This document shows positions 16,223-24,952 of a stretch of DNA of 64,000 nt, piece by piece (positions within the stretch are counted from its first letter, which is position 1; every line of letters begins with the position of its first letter). The DNA is from CALNYZ01 sp942490945. GTDB lineage: Bacteria; Pseudomonadota; Gammaproteobacteria; UBA6429; Thiohalophilaceae. The translations under genes and the position numbers were made by a program. A model generated the notes under the pieces. That model had not been told where the DNA came from, ran no database searches, and saw nothing but the letters and a program-made list of their open reading frames with translations. The DNA lies in the NCBI GenBank assembly GCA_942490945.1, contig CALNYZ010000018.1, forward strand, positions 1,550,001-1,614,000. Direction: 5' to 3'.

Positions 16223-16669
16223 ATGTCAGAAGATACCGATGTAGTCGATTATAACAGTGCCATGTCGGCATTCGAATCAAAACAATTTTCCCGCGCCTTG
16301 TCATTGCTGGCACCTTTTGCCCACCAGGGTAATGCCGAAGCGCAACACCGCATCGCGATCATGCATCAAAATGGTCTGGGTTGTGCGCAAAATGATGAGC
16401 TGGCCTTGAAGTGGATGAAACAGTCCGCTGAATCGGGCTATGCCATGGCTCAGCACGGTCTGGGTTTTATGTATATGGAAGGTGAGTGTGTTGGCAAAGA
16501 CATTAACGAAGCTATCAAGTGGCTCACCTTGGCGGCAGATCAGGGGCTGGCCGGTTCGCAGACGACACTGGCGATGATTTATCATGAAGGTAACGGTGTG
16601 GAAAAGAATCTGGAGCTGGCAAAAAAATATTATGCCATGGCCGGATTTGATGACTTTATAAATGAATAA
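16223..16669 (+). CDS. Sel1-repeat protein
   Basis: This 148-residue helical protein consists of about three Sel1-like repeats (motifs GNAEAQHRIAIMHQNGLGC, SGYAMAQHGLGFMYMEG, GLAGSQTTLAMIYHEGNGV), each a helix-turn-helix of about 36 residues that serves as a protein-protein interaction scaffold. There is no signal peptide, so it is cytoplasmic. ATG 16223 is preferred because acagg is well spaced before it; a GTG two codons earlier is possible. It is first in a tightly spaced series with the MoxR ATPase 18 bases downstream. Confidence 0.88.
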   Translation: MSEDTDVVDYNSAMSAFESKQFSRALSLLAPFAHQGNAEAQHRIAIMHQNGLGCAQNDELALKWMKQSAESGYAMAQHGLGFMYMEGECVGKDINEAIKWLTLAADQGLAGSQTTLAMIYHEGNGVEKNLELAKKYYAMAGFDDFINE

Positions 16670-16687
16670 CAAAAAAGTGAGAACAGG

Positions 16688-17731
16688 ATGCGTCCGGCAC
16701 ATTTAGTTTCAGTCCTCGATAAGGAATTTAGCAGTACACGGCAAGGTCACCATACCCCCGTCATGATTTGGGGACCGCCCGGTGTTGGCAAATCGCAAAT
16801 GGTCGCGCAGGTTGCCGTGCATAACAAGGTGCCGCTGATTGATATTCGTCTGTCGCAAATGGAGCCGAGCGATTTGCGTGGTATTCCGTTTCGGGACGGG
16901 CAAACCGTTGAATGGGCGGTACCGTCAATTTTGCCAGATGCAAAACGGCATGGTGAAGAGGGTATTTTATTTTTAGATGAAATAACGTCAGCACCACCGA
17001 GTGTATCGGCGGCGGCGTATCAATTGATTCTGGATCGACGTTTGGGTGATTATCAAATCCCGGATGGCTGGGCAATTTTTGCTGCCGGTAACCGACAGGG
17101 TGATCGCGGTGTAACGTATAGCATGCCGGCACCACTGGCGAATCGTTTTTCACATTTTGAATTTGAAGTAAACGTGGATGACTGGGTTGCCTGGGCTTAT
17201 AAAAACAATATTGATGATCGTGTGATTGCCTTTGTTCGTTTTCGACCTGAGTTGTTATTTGATTTTGATCCGGCGCATAATCCGGTTGCGTTTCCTTCGC
17301 CACGTTCCTGGGAATTTGCACACCGCGCGATTCAAAAATTTGAACACAATACCGATTTACGCCTCGGTTCGTTGCAAGCCTGTGTTGGCCCGGCAGCCGG
17401 TATTGAACTGGATGCCTTTATTCGTAATCTGGATCAATTACCGGATATCAATGCGATTGTGAATGGTGAGAAATTACCGGCACCAAAGGAAATTGATTTG
17501 CAATATGCGGTGGCGTCGTCACTGGTGGGTCATGCCATACGCGCAGTGGATCTGGCGAATGCGCAGGAAATACATGGCAATATTCTGGAATATGCACGCG
17601 TATTTCCACAAAAAGAAATGGGCGTGATGCTGGTGTCCGATATGCACCGTGCAATAGGTCAGGATATTTTTACCGTGCCACAGTTTGCACAATGGTCAAA
17701 TGATGTTGCCGATATCATGTTATACCAATAA
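16688..17731 (+). CDS. MoxR-type AAA+ ATPase
   Basis: The 347-residue protein is a AAA+ ATPase of the MoxR group, chaperone-like enzymes that usually work with a partner carrying a von Willebrand A domain to insert cofactors or remodel protein complexes. It has Walker A GPPGVGKSQ (about residues 29-37), Walker B GILFLDEITSAPP and a sensor region FAAGNRQGDRG, then a helical lid domain. The partner gene lies 20 bases downstream. The neighbouring dsrS-like gene hints that the pair acts on a sulfur-oxidation or related metalloenzyme, which is inference only. Confidence 0.9.
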   Translation: MRPAHLVSVLDKEFSSTRQGHHTPVMIWGPPGVGKSQMVAQVAVHNKVPLIDIRLSQMEPSDLRGIPFRDGQTVEWAVPSILPDAKRHGEEGILFLDEITSAPPSVSAAAYQLILDRRLGDYQIPDGWAIFAAGNRQGDRGVTYSMPAPLANRFSHFEFEVNVDDWVAWAYKNNIDDRVIAFVRFRPELLFDFDPAHNPVAFPSPRSWEFAHRAIQKFEHNTDLRLGSLQACVGPAAGIELDAFIRNLDQLPDINAIVNGEKLPAPKEIDLQYAVASSLVGHAIRAVDLANAQEIHGNILEYARVFPQKEMGVMLVSDMHRAIGQDIFTVPQFAQWSNDVADIMLYQ

Positions 17732-17751
17732 CTCAAATCTTACTCAGTTCC

Positions 17752-19083
17752 ATGAACCAGCTTGCGGCGGATACAAAAGAATCAAGAGTTGAAACGAAAC
17801 TCGCCGCTGCGCGTACGCGACTGATCATCGACAAGCCTTTTCTCGGTGCGCTGGTGTTACGTCTACCCATGGAACGGGCCAATCCGGACTGGTGTAAAAC
17901 CACCGCGACGGACGCGAAAAAGTTTTACTATAATGCCGAATACATCGAATCCCTTTCATTACCGCAGACACAATTCATTCTTGCACATGAAGCCTTGCAT
18001 TGTGCGCTGTCACACTTTTCTCGTCGCCAGCATCGTATCAAGCATCGTTGGGATTTGGCATGTGATTTCGCAATCAATCCTATGTTGATCCATGATGGTC
18101 TGACACCGCCTGACGATGCCTTGTTTATGAAACACTTCGAAGGCATGACTGCCGAAGAAATTTATCCGTTTATGGATGAATACGAAGACGAACAACCCCT
18201 CGATCAGCATATATATGACAAGAACGACGAAAGTGGTGAAGACCCGCAAGGATCAGATTACGATCCGCCAAAAGAGTCGCCACCAGAAAAACAAAAGCCG
18301 GAAAATAATAATCCGAACAATGATACACCGGACAACAGTAGTAACGGTCAGCAACAGCAGACAAATCCAGATACATCGGGCAAGAGTGATAAATCAGAAA
18401 CAGATCCATCACAAGAGGGTGCACCTCAACCACCACCATTGAGTCATCAGGAACGCGAGACACTGGAGATTCAGTGGCAACAGCGCATGGCAGGTGCCGC
18501 GCAGTCGGCGATGCAGGCCGGCAAGCTCGATGGCGAAATGGCGAGGATGGTGGATTTTTTCCTGCAACCGGAAATTCCCTGGCGGGCATTACTGGCACGC
18601 TACATGACCAATACTGCGCGTGATGATTACAGTTACACCCGGCCGTCAGCGCGACGCGGCGATCCGTTTATTTTTCCCAGCTTGCGCAGTTCGCAAGTTG
18701 ATATCATGGTGGCGGTTGATACCAGCGGTTCCATTTCTGATGCAGAAATGAAAGAATTTGTTTCCGAAATTGATTCAATCAAAAGTGTGCTACGTGCCCG
18801 CATCACCTTGCATTGTTGTGATGCCAAACTTTCACCAAACGGCCCCTGGGTATTTGAGGCATGGGATGAATTTACCTTGCCAAAAAATATTTATGGCGGC
18901 GGTGGCACGTCGTTTATACCGATTTTTGACTGGGCTGCCTTGCAGGACAAACAACCGGACTTGCTGGTATATTTTACTGACGCAGAAGGTGCGTTTCCCA
19001 AATACGAACCCATGTTTCCGGTTATCTGGTTAGTCAAGGGCAAGCACAAAACGCCTTGGGGGCAACGTGTACAACTCAACTGA
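17752..19083 (+). CDS. DUF2201-type protein: HExxH metallopeptidase-like and VWA domains
   Basis: The 443-residue protein has an N-terminal putative metallopeptidase domain with HEALH (HExxH, about residues 83-87, in AHEALHCALSHF). A Gln/Pro/Asn-rich low-complexity linker spans about 140-230. A C-terminal von Willebrand A-like domain carries an intact MIDAS motif (VDTSGSIS near residues 323-330) and later GGGTSF and YFTDAEG. The VWA domain binds a divalent metal and mediates partner recognition. It is the natural partner of the adjacent MoxR ATPase. Whether HExxH is catalytic is unknown; the fold is assigned from motif and order. Confidence 0.85.
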   Translation: MNQLAADTKESRVETKLAAARTRLIIDKPFLGALVLRLPMERANPDWCKTTATDAKKFYYNAEYIESLSLPQTQFILAHEALHCALSHFSRRQHRIKHRWDLACDFAINPMLIHDGLTPPDDALFMKHFEGMTAEEIYPFMDEYEDEQPLDQHIYDKNDESGEDPQGSDYDPPKESPPEKQKPENNNPNNDTPDNSSNGQQQQTNPDTSGKSDKSETDPSQEGAPQPPPLSHQERETLEIQWQQRMAGAAQSAMQAGKLDGEMARMVDFFLQPEIPWRALLARYMTNTARDDYSYTRPSARRGDPFIFPSLRSSQVDIMVAVDTSGSISDAEMKEFVSEIDSIKSVLRARITLHCCDAKLSPNGPWVFEAWDEFTLPKNIYGGGGTSFIPIFDWAALQDKQPDLLVYFTDAEGAFPKYEPMFPVIWLVKGKHKTPWGQRVQLN

Positions 19084-19110
19084 TATTTACAAACACGTAT
19101 CGTAGTCATT

Positions 19111-20223
19111 ATGGATTTATCAATGGAAGACAGCTTGCGCATGAACGTACTGTTAAATCAGGACATACATGCATTACGCATCGACGAATCAAAAATGGTT
19201 GTGTACGGCTTGTCGGCGAAGGGTGAAGCGACAGTGCCACTTAATCCGAACTGTCGCGATGAACAATATGTTAAAAAAGTAAAAGAAGTAATTTCGAGTC
19301 ATGTGCTTGGTTCGCCGGGTGGGTATCCTATTTATTTGCGGCGCTGGACACGAATGGGGCAGGCCAAAGATGACAGCCTGGAAAGGCTGTTACAATTGGG
19401 CGAGCCTGAAGCGGTGGTAGCTGTGGTGCATGCCAATGGTATTACCAATGAAATTGCACGTCGCGCCTGGTGGGCAATGCCAAACTCACATAATGCTCGC
19501 TGTTTATTAAGGCACGAATCGGTAGTCAACGGCGATATGGGACGTGTATTGGCAGAGTTTTTACTGGAGTTTCTGCCCTTTGAAGAAGAACCGAATGACA
19601 TTATTAATTCGGTTAAACTCGTATTGCAGGGTGATTTGATCACGGAAGAAGAACGACTGTCGTTATGGAAACGTGGTCAGCGTAAAAACGCCTTTCTGGT
19701 CGGATTTTTATATACCTTGCCTGATACACTCTATGAAGTTGCATCGGCACATCCTTTATATACAAAGGTGGCTGGCATGACGGCAGAATCAGATTCGGCT
19801 GTTGCATTGTTATTAACAAAAGTATTAAGCGAACCAGGGCAGGCATTTTTAAAAACGGTATTAAATGTAATGAAAAAACCTGCCAACCAGGATGTGGTTA
19901 TTGCGCTTATGGATACGCTGCGCCGTTATTTTTCTCCCATACAAAAAGAATTACTGCCGGAAACTGATGATTTAGACGAAGTTAAATCGCGTTGTGAACA
20001 GGCATTGGCGGGATATAAAGGTTTGCATGATATACTGCCTCTGGATGAAGAGCAGCTGAAAGATTTTGTCTACGCTATGCTATATTTATCGCAATTATGT
20101 GAACGTACAACCAATCCAATATTTTCACGGACAGATGCCATAGGAACCGTAATGCGAAAAAAACTTGACCCTGTATTTGCACCTGTAATAGAACAGATTA
20201 ATGTTCTGTATGCTGCAGGCTGA
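19111..20223 (+). CDS. dsrS: DsrS-like protein of sulfur oxidisers
   Basis: The 370-residue soluble protein (about 41 kDa) resembles proteins annotated as sulfur reduction protein DsrS, known from the dsr operon of Allochromatium-type sulfur oxidisers; the fit is by memory of SPGGYPIYLRRWTRMGQ, ITNEIARRAWWAMP and the overall length. DsrS has no assigned catalytic role. No membrane segment, signal peptide or metal motif is evident. It follows the VWA gene by 28 bases. No other dsr gene is in the window, so its presence suggests but does not prove reverse-acting sulfite reductase sulfur oxidation elsewhere. The start at 19111 is the best spaced; MEDSLRMN at 19123 is an alternative. Confidence 0.65.
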   Translation: MDLSMEDSLRMNVLLNQDIHALRIDESKMVVYGLSAKGEATVPLNPNCRDEQYVKKVKEVISSHVLGSPGGYPIYLRRWTRMGQAKDDSLERLLQLGEPEAVVAVVHANGITNEIARRAWWAMPNSHNARCLLRHESVVNGDMGRVLAEFLLEFLPFEEEPNDIINSVKLVLQGDLITEEERLSLWKRGQRKNAFLVGFLYTLPDTLYEVASAHPLYTKVAGMTAESDSAVALLLTKVLSEPGQAFLKTVLNVMKKPANQDVVIALMDTLRRYFSPIQKELLPETDDLDEVKSRCEQALAGYKGLHDILPLDEEQLKDFVYAMLYLSQLCERTTNPIFSRTDAIGTVMRKKLDPVFAPVIEQINVLYAAG

Positions 20224-20227
20224 TTAA

Positions 20228-20782
20228 ATGACAAATATCCATATCACAAAAGTTTCCATGACGCTTGATTTAAAAGTGTCTGCAAATGATATTGAAAAAC
20301 ATTTACCTGCATCACCATACGTAGTCGGCGAACAAATCGCAGAGCAGGTGCTTGAATATGTTAACAAACACAAGTTGGGATATTTTCCGCCGCTGGATTA
20401 TTTTCGCGAGCAGGAAGCAATAGATCCTGATCTGATTAATGCTGCAGATAACATTACCTGGCTGGTGGCAAATATGGTGCGTGAAGAAATCGTGGTAAGG
20501 CTGCGCCCGGTTTTTTCGAATATTAAAATTGAATCAATACAGGCGCAAGCATTCAATATGCCGAACGTTCGTTTGCATGCAAATAATATCGAACATCAAC
20601 TAACAAGTCATTATACGCCTGACCATTTCAAGGTCGCACTTACCTTGTCGTCGATTCGAAATCATAACGACACGGAAACCGCTGAAGTGATGGCAAAAAA
20701 TATGGCGCACAAGTGGCTGCGTGACCATTTTTCCGGTTTAAAAGTCACCAGTGTAAATATTATTAATCCAGATGAGGAATAA
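20228..20782 (+). CDS. conserved hypothetical protein in the dsrS cluster
   Basis: The 184-residue soluble protein lacks signal and membrane segments. It reads as an alpha/beta protein with a helical centre (NITWLVANMVREEIVVRLRP) and two similar strand-rich ends. It sits four bases after dsrS and two bases before the glutaredoxin gene, so it is co-translated with them. Family not recognised. Confidence 0.75.
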   Translation: MTNIHITKVSMTLDLKVSANDIEKHLPASPYVVGEQIAEQVLEYVNKHKLGYFPPLDYFREQEAIDPDLINAADNITWLVANMVREEIVVRLRPVFSNIKIESIQAQAFNMPNVRLHANNIEHQLTSHYTPDHFKVALTLSSIRNHNDTETAEVMAKNMAHKWLRDHFSGLKVTSVNIINPDEE

Positions 20783-20784
20783 CC

Positions 20785-21042
20785 ATGCCTGAAGTTATTA
20801 TGTATAGCACCAATACCTGTCCATTTTGCGATCGGGCTGAAAAACTGCTTAACAAAAAAGGTGTGGAAGTAACGCGCTACAAGATAGATGAAGATCACAG
20901 CAAGTTAAAAGAAATGTTACAACGCACAAATGGTGCGCGTACTGTCCCGCAAATATTTATTGGCGACAAGTATGTCGGCGGGTTCGATGAGTTGTCCGAG
21001 CTGGATATTATGGATGAACTGGATGAGTTGCTCGCAGACTGA
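20785..21042 (+). CDS. grxC: glutaredoxin (GrxC-like, dithiol)
   Basis: An 85-residue thioredoxin-fold redox protein that reduces disulfides or glutathione mixed disulfides using glutathione. The active site is CPFC at residues 12-15 in YSTNTCPFCDRAEKLL, with the glutathione-site cis-Pro segment RTVPQIFIG and a GGFDE motif, typical of bacterial glutaredoxin 3. The dithiol CPFC differs from the usual CPYC by a conservative change. It closes the cluster with Sel1, MoxR, VWA and DsrS-like genes. Confidence 0.92.
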   Translation: MPEVIMYSTNTCPFCDRAEKLLNKKGVEVTRYKIDEDHSKLKEMLQRTNGARTVPQIFIGDKYVGGFDELSELDIMDELDELLAD

Positions 21043-21057
21043 AAATAACACCTGATA

Positions 21058-21408
21058 TCAGCTAACGTACATTTCCTTGTGTTCGGACAGGCGCAACCAG
21101 CCTTTGATAATGCGATAGATGACCCAGATATAAGTGGCAGCAATAATAAACCAGCCAACAGCAATCACAATCGTGATACTGCCAAGTATAAACCATACCA
21201 TAAAGAACCAGAAGGTTTTTATTTGCCAGCGAAAATGTGATTCCAGCCAGGTGTTGCGCACGTCATCGAGACGGACATAATTTAGAATGATCGCGATAAT
21301 GACCGGTAGCAAGGTAAAGTAACCCAGCGTCTGCAGTAAATATATTATGTGGGTAAACTTCACCATACTGTCATCAGCAGGTTTGATTATTTCTTCTTTA
21401 ATTTCCAT
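21058..21408 (-). CDS. DUF4870-like membrane protein
   Basis: The 116-residue protein has three to four hydrophobic segments after a polar N-terminus and the family's pairing of a tyrosine-rich first helix (FTHIIYLLQTLGYFTLLP), an RNTWLESHFRWQIKTFW loop, and a C-terminal TYIWVIYRIIKGWLRL segment. Such small inner-membrane proteins have no assigned function. Its ATG overlaps the end of the upstream M61 peptidase gene by 11 bases, so the two are probably translationally coupled. Confidence 0.82.
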   Translation of the reverse strand: MEIKEEIIKPADDSMVKFTHIIYLLQTLGYFTLLPVIIAIILNYVRLDDVRNTWLESHFRWQIKTFWFFMVWFILGSITIVIAVGWFIIAATYIWVIYRIIKGWLRLSEHKEMYVS

Positions 21409-23227
21409 CAGATGATTCCGTTACTTGTAGCCAAAGGTTTCTGTTTTGAATTATCGTACTATCAACAGGATCTTTCCATTCAAGCACGCAGGTGTTTAAA
21501 GGCGAAGCCTGTACGACCAGCTTGAATTCCATTAACACGTCACGACGAAATGCATGCACAGTAACTGTTTCGCCTGGTTTGTACGTCAGGTAGCTGGTTT
21601 CCAGTGTGCTCTTGGTTACACCGAGATTGTTTAGTGCAATGATGATGTCACCCGCTGCCAGGCCTGCGGTTTCTGCGCTGTCATTTTCAAATACATGGGT
21701 AATTTTTGCGCCAAGCGGATCGGCAATGACTTTCGCGCCGAGAGAAGGATGATCCGGTGCAAGCGGCTCACTCTTGCCGCCAATGTCGTCGGCATTTAGC
21801 ATCGGGCGTAATTGATAATTCACACCGACATAATCAAGCAGCGGGGTGAGGTCAATATCATTGGCCTGATAGAGATAGTGCGTAAAAAATTCGTTCAGGT
21901 CCGCGCCAGCAATATCGGAGGCAATTTTTTCAATTTCACCCTCGGGGACACCGATACCCGGTTTACCAAAACTCAGCCATAAATACTGCATGACATCATC
22001 GAGTGATTTTTTGTTTTGAGTTTGTTTGCGAATAGTCAGGTCGAGCGCAAGGGCGATAACGGCGCCCTTGGTGTAGTAACTGATACTGGTATTGAGTGCG
22101 CTTTCATCCTGTTTGTAAAACTTTGTCCAGGTATTAAAACTGGATTCTGCAGCAGACTGTTTTAATTTGCCACTACCACGAATGACCCTGGTAATGGTTT
22201 GACCGACCATGACGAGATAATCCTCTTTGCTTATTACACCGCTACGTACCAGTGCGAGGTCATCGTAATAAGAAGTGATGCCTTCAAATGCCCAGAGTTG
22301 TTCGGTATACGCTTCCTGCGATAAATCATACGGTAAATAGGCAGCAGGTTTGATACGTTTAATATTCCAGGTGTGAAAATATTCATGGCTGCACAGACCG
22401 AGGAAGGTACGATATTCATCCGTCATTTTTTCTGCGCCAGGTAACGGCAGATGTGTGCGACTACAAATTAATGCAGTAGAGGAACGATGTTCGAGTCCAC
22501 CATAACCATTACCAACAACATAGGTCAGAAATAAATAGCGCTGCATTGGTGGCAATTCGTTGAACAGGCTTACCTGTTGCGCACATATTTTTGTTAAATC
22601 TTCAGCGAGTCGCGGTGCATCATAGCGCTTTTCACCACTAATAATCATTTCATGGGGTGTGCCCTCCACATCAAACTCGATACGACCGAAGTTGCCCATT
22701 TCTACCGGGTGGTCGATAAGTTCATCATAATTTTGTGCCTGATAGTCACCAAAGCCGGTATTATTAATTTTTAGTGGCGTATAGGCAGTGGCGACCATCC
22801 AGTCGTCGATATTTTTTGCAGGATTTATCGTCAGTTTGATCGGATCATTTTCCTTGTCACTGAGACAAATAAAAACACTGCTGCCATTAAAAAAACCGTG
22901 CGTCTGGTCAAGATGTGCAGTGCGCACAGACAGATCCCATGCATAGACAGTGTAATCGATTCGTAATGCCGTACTGCATTTGTCACATTGCCAGGTTTGC
23001 TTGTCGAGTTGCGTAATATTGACAGGTTTATTATTCGCATCAAGCGCCGAGAGTTCATTTATATTTTTGGTGAAGTCACGAATCATGTAACTGCCGGGAA
23101 TCCACGCTGGAAGGGTAAAGCGTTGCCCGTTGGCGGACGGATTGTTTATTTCAACATGTACTTTAAATATGTGTGCGTTTGGGTTAACAGGTGAAATTGT
23201 GTAATGTGCGGCGAAAGAGGGTTTCAT
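21398..23227 (-). CDS. M61 family metallopeptidase with C-terminal PDZ domain
   Basis: The 609-residue protein belongs to the M61 glycyl-aminopeptidase group. An N-terminal beta domain precedes the zinc motif HEYFH (about residue 280, HEYFHTWNIKRIKP) and the gluzincin helix with ALDLTIRKQT, and a C-terminal PDZ-like domain has ETAGLAAGDIIIALN near residue 520. M61 enzymes cleave N-terminal glycine or alanine, or act as broader peptidases. There is no clear signal peptide, so the protein looks cytoplasmic. It overlaps the next gene upstream by four bases (ATGA). Confidence 0.9.
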   Translation of the reverse strand: MKPSFAAHYTISPVNPNAHIFKVHVEINNPSANGQRFTLPAWIPGSYMIRDFTKNINELSALDANNKPVNITQLDKQTWQCDKCSTALRIDYTVYAWDLSVRTAHLDQTHGFFNGSSVFICLSDKENDPIKLTINPAKNIDDWMVATAYTPLKINNTGFGDYQAQNYDELIDHPVEMGNFGRIEFDVEGTPHEMIISGEKRYDAPRLAEDLTKICAQQVSLFNELPPMQRYLFLTYVVGNGYGGLEHRSSTALICSRTHLPLPGAEKMTDEYRTFLGLCSHEYFHTWNIKRIKPAAYLPYDLSQEAYTEQLWAFEGITSYYDDLALVRSGVISKEDYLVMVGQTITRVIRGSGKLKQSAAESSFNTWTKFYKQDESALNTSISYYTKGAVIALALDLTIRKQTQNKKSLDDVMQYLWLSFGKPGIGVPEGEIEKIASDIAGADLNEFFTHYLYQANDIDLTPLLDYVGVNYQLRPMLNADDIGGKSEPLAPDHPSLGAKVIADPLGAKITHVFENDSAETAGLAAGDIIIALNNLGVTKSTLETSYLTYKPGETVTVHAFRRDVLMEFKLVVQASPLNTCVLEWKDPVDSTIIQNRNLWLQVTESSDGN

Positions 23228-24021
23228 TCAGATAATTCTACCTTTACGTATATTTGATGCTGGTTTTGCTGTTGCTGCGATGTCGAATAACTGATACCGG
23301 ATTGTTGCGATACTGTTTCATTACTTACACCACCCAGTGAAATCCATTCTCCCAGTTTGCCGGTTACACTGGTAGATATTGCTCGTGTTTCATATTGATT
23401 GGAATGAACATCGCTTCTCTGCATCTGGTTTGCCTCGATATTGAGGCGTAAATTGCTGCCATTAAGTTTGGGCTGAATGCGGAATCCGGATGTTACTTTT
23501 CGGTAGTGATAACTTTCTGTAACGGTGCCATTTTCATTCACCGATCGTGTTATTGTCGGCACATTAAAACCGGTTTGTAAATCTGCCCACAGTCCTTCTG
23601 TTACGCGAACGGTCTGGATATTATCCTTGCTAATATCGTGACTGGTCGAATTGATATTTCCTTGCGCATTTAATTTATCGTTTTTACCAATCTCGATTCG
23701 TGCGTTCAGTGAACCTTGCAGTTTTTGCATGGTGCGTTTATCAGCATAGAGTACAGAAAGTTTTAATTGCCGCAGTTTTGTATCCAGACTATTAATGATG
23801 TCTTTAAGTCGCGCGAGATTCTCGGCATCGGTGTCAACAAACAGGGTATATTTATCGCCGCTGATCTTTCCGTCTCTTGATACCAGTGGCTGTAAAATGG
23901 GTAGCAATTCGCTTGCCGGACGATTTTGCAAGCGTATGATTTCGAAACTTGCCGAAAACAGGCTGGCGCTATAGGCAATCAATAAAAGACTCGACAATAA
24001 TATGGTTTTAGTCAAATTCAT
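23224..24021 (-). CDS. exported secretin-N-domain-like protein
   Basis: The 265-residue protein has a signal peptide (MNLTKTILLSSLLLIAYSASLFSASFE, cleavage near SLFSA). The mature part begins FEIIRLQNRPASELLPILQPLV, a secretin N-domain (NolW-like) pattern, followed by LDTKLRQLKLSV. The later part is beta-rich with SGFRIQPKLNGSNLRLNIE, which resembles the secretin barrel entry, but the protein is much shorter than a real secretin and lacks a full pore domain. It may be a secretin-like periplasmic protein unconnected to secretion. It overlaps the M61 start codon. Confidence 0.75.
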   Translation of the reverse strand: MNLTKTILLSSLLLIAYSASLFSASFEIIRLQNRPASELLPILQPLVSRDGKISGDKYTLFVDTDAENLARLKDIINSLDTKLRQLKLSVLYADKRTMQKLQGSLNARIEIGKNDKLNAQGNINSTSHDISKDNIQTVRVTEGLWADLQTGFNVPTITRSVNENGTVTESYHYRKVTSGFRIQPKLNGSNLRLNIEANQMQRSDVHSNQYETRAISTSVTGKLGEWISLGGVSNETVSQQSGISYSTSQQQQNQHQIYVKVELSE

Positions 24022-24023
24022 TG

Positions 24024-24530
24024 TTACAAATGTAATCCGCGTAAGTTGCTGTCCGGTTGGCTATGTTCCCATATTTCATTAAAGCTTGTCTGTAGTTCAC
24101 GTGTTTTGCCTGGATGGTTGTAATTCGCTGTTCCATCAAACCGTTCTGCATTATCGCGTAGCAAATAAGCAGAATTATCTATCGTCAGAAACGACCTGTA
24201 AGTATTTTTATAAACATCATTTATTTTACGGATTTCAATATACGTTGTCAGCTTGCGGTATAAATGCAGCAGTATGTGATCGTGCTTGATTAATGTATCA
24301 ACATTATTAATCAGGATGCGTGCATTCACTTTATATTGCAGCACGGCTTGCTTGATATTTTCAGCGATGTCCGCATGGTGGTATATTCGCGGCGTCAGAT
24401 CCCAACACAGTATTTCAATGCTCTGATTCGCCTGTGACAACATGGAAGCAGTTATATTGTATGCATGGTCAAAGGACTCAAGCCGAATTTCATCGCGGGT
24501 GAAGCCAATAGTATAATTTGATGCGGTCAT
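24024..24530 (-). CDS. DUF7931-type protein (PLD-like fold)
   Basis: The 168-residue protein has IEILCWDLTPRIYHHADIAENIKQAVL, resembling a phospholipase-D-like nuclease half-fold but without an HKD motif, then FLTIDNSAYLLRDNAERFDGTANYNHP. I recognise this as the DUF7931 type, often fused to or next to a GNAT acetyltransferase, as here: it overlaps the acetyltransferase gene by four bases. It is probably catalytically inactive or binds a partner. Confidence 0.72.
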   Translation of the reverse strand: MTASNYTIGFTRDEIRLESFDHAYNITASMLSQANQSIEILCWDLTPRIYHHADIAENIKQAVLQYKVNARILINNVDTLIKHDHILLHLYRKLTTYIEIRKINDVYKNTYRSFLTIDNSAYLLRDNAERFDGTANYNHPGKTRELQTSFNEIWEHSQPDSNLRGLHL

Positions 24531-24943
24531 ATCAAAAGTAACTCCATTTCCTTGTGCGGGATACCGGCGTCCAGAAATTCCTCGCTTATGACAATCAAGC
24601 CGTGTCGTTGGTAAAATGGGATTGCAGCAACCTGTGCGGACAAAAAAATTCTCGTCAGTTCACGTTCTCTTGCCATTTCAATCAAGGTAGTCAACATACG
24701 ACTTCCAATGCCCATGTGGCGATATTCTGCCAGAACGGACAGGCGACCAATATGGCCATCGTCCAGCATGCGTGCCGTGGCAACGGCTTGCTTGTCATGA
24801 TAGGCAAGCAGGTGCTGCGCGGTTGCATCGTGTTCGTCCCACTCCAGCTCGGGTGGTACAGCTTGTTCCTTAATAAACACGGTTTCACGAATGAAACGTA
24901 TTTCCTGTTCATGCTCATTGAATGTTGTGGTGATGATGTTCAT
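24527..24943 (-). CDS. GNAT family N-acetyltransferase
   Basis: The 138-residue enzyme transfers an acetyl group from acetyl-CoA to an unknown amine. Motif A, with the CoA pyrophosphate loop, is EYRHMGIGSRML (Q/RxxGxG/A form). It also has IRETVFIKEQAVPPELEWD near the N-terminus, typical of the ElaA-like subgroup, and FYQRHGL in the C-terminal strand-helix. It is coupled to the DUF7931 gene downstream and lies ten bases after RoxA. Confidence 0.88.
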   Translation of the reverse strand: MNIITTTFNEHEQEIRFIRETVFIKEQAVPPELEWDEHDATAQHLLAYHDKQAVATARMLDDGHIGRLSVLAEYRHMGIGSRMLTTLIEMARERELTRIFLSAQVAAIPFYQRHGLIVISEEFLDAGIPHKEMELLLI

Positions 24944-24952
24944 GTATGAATC

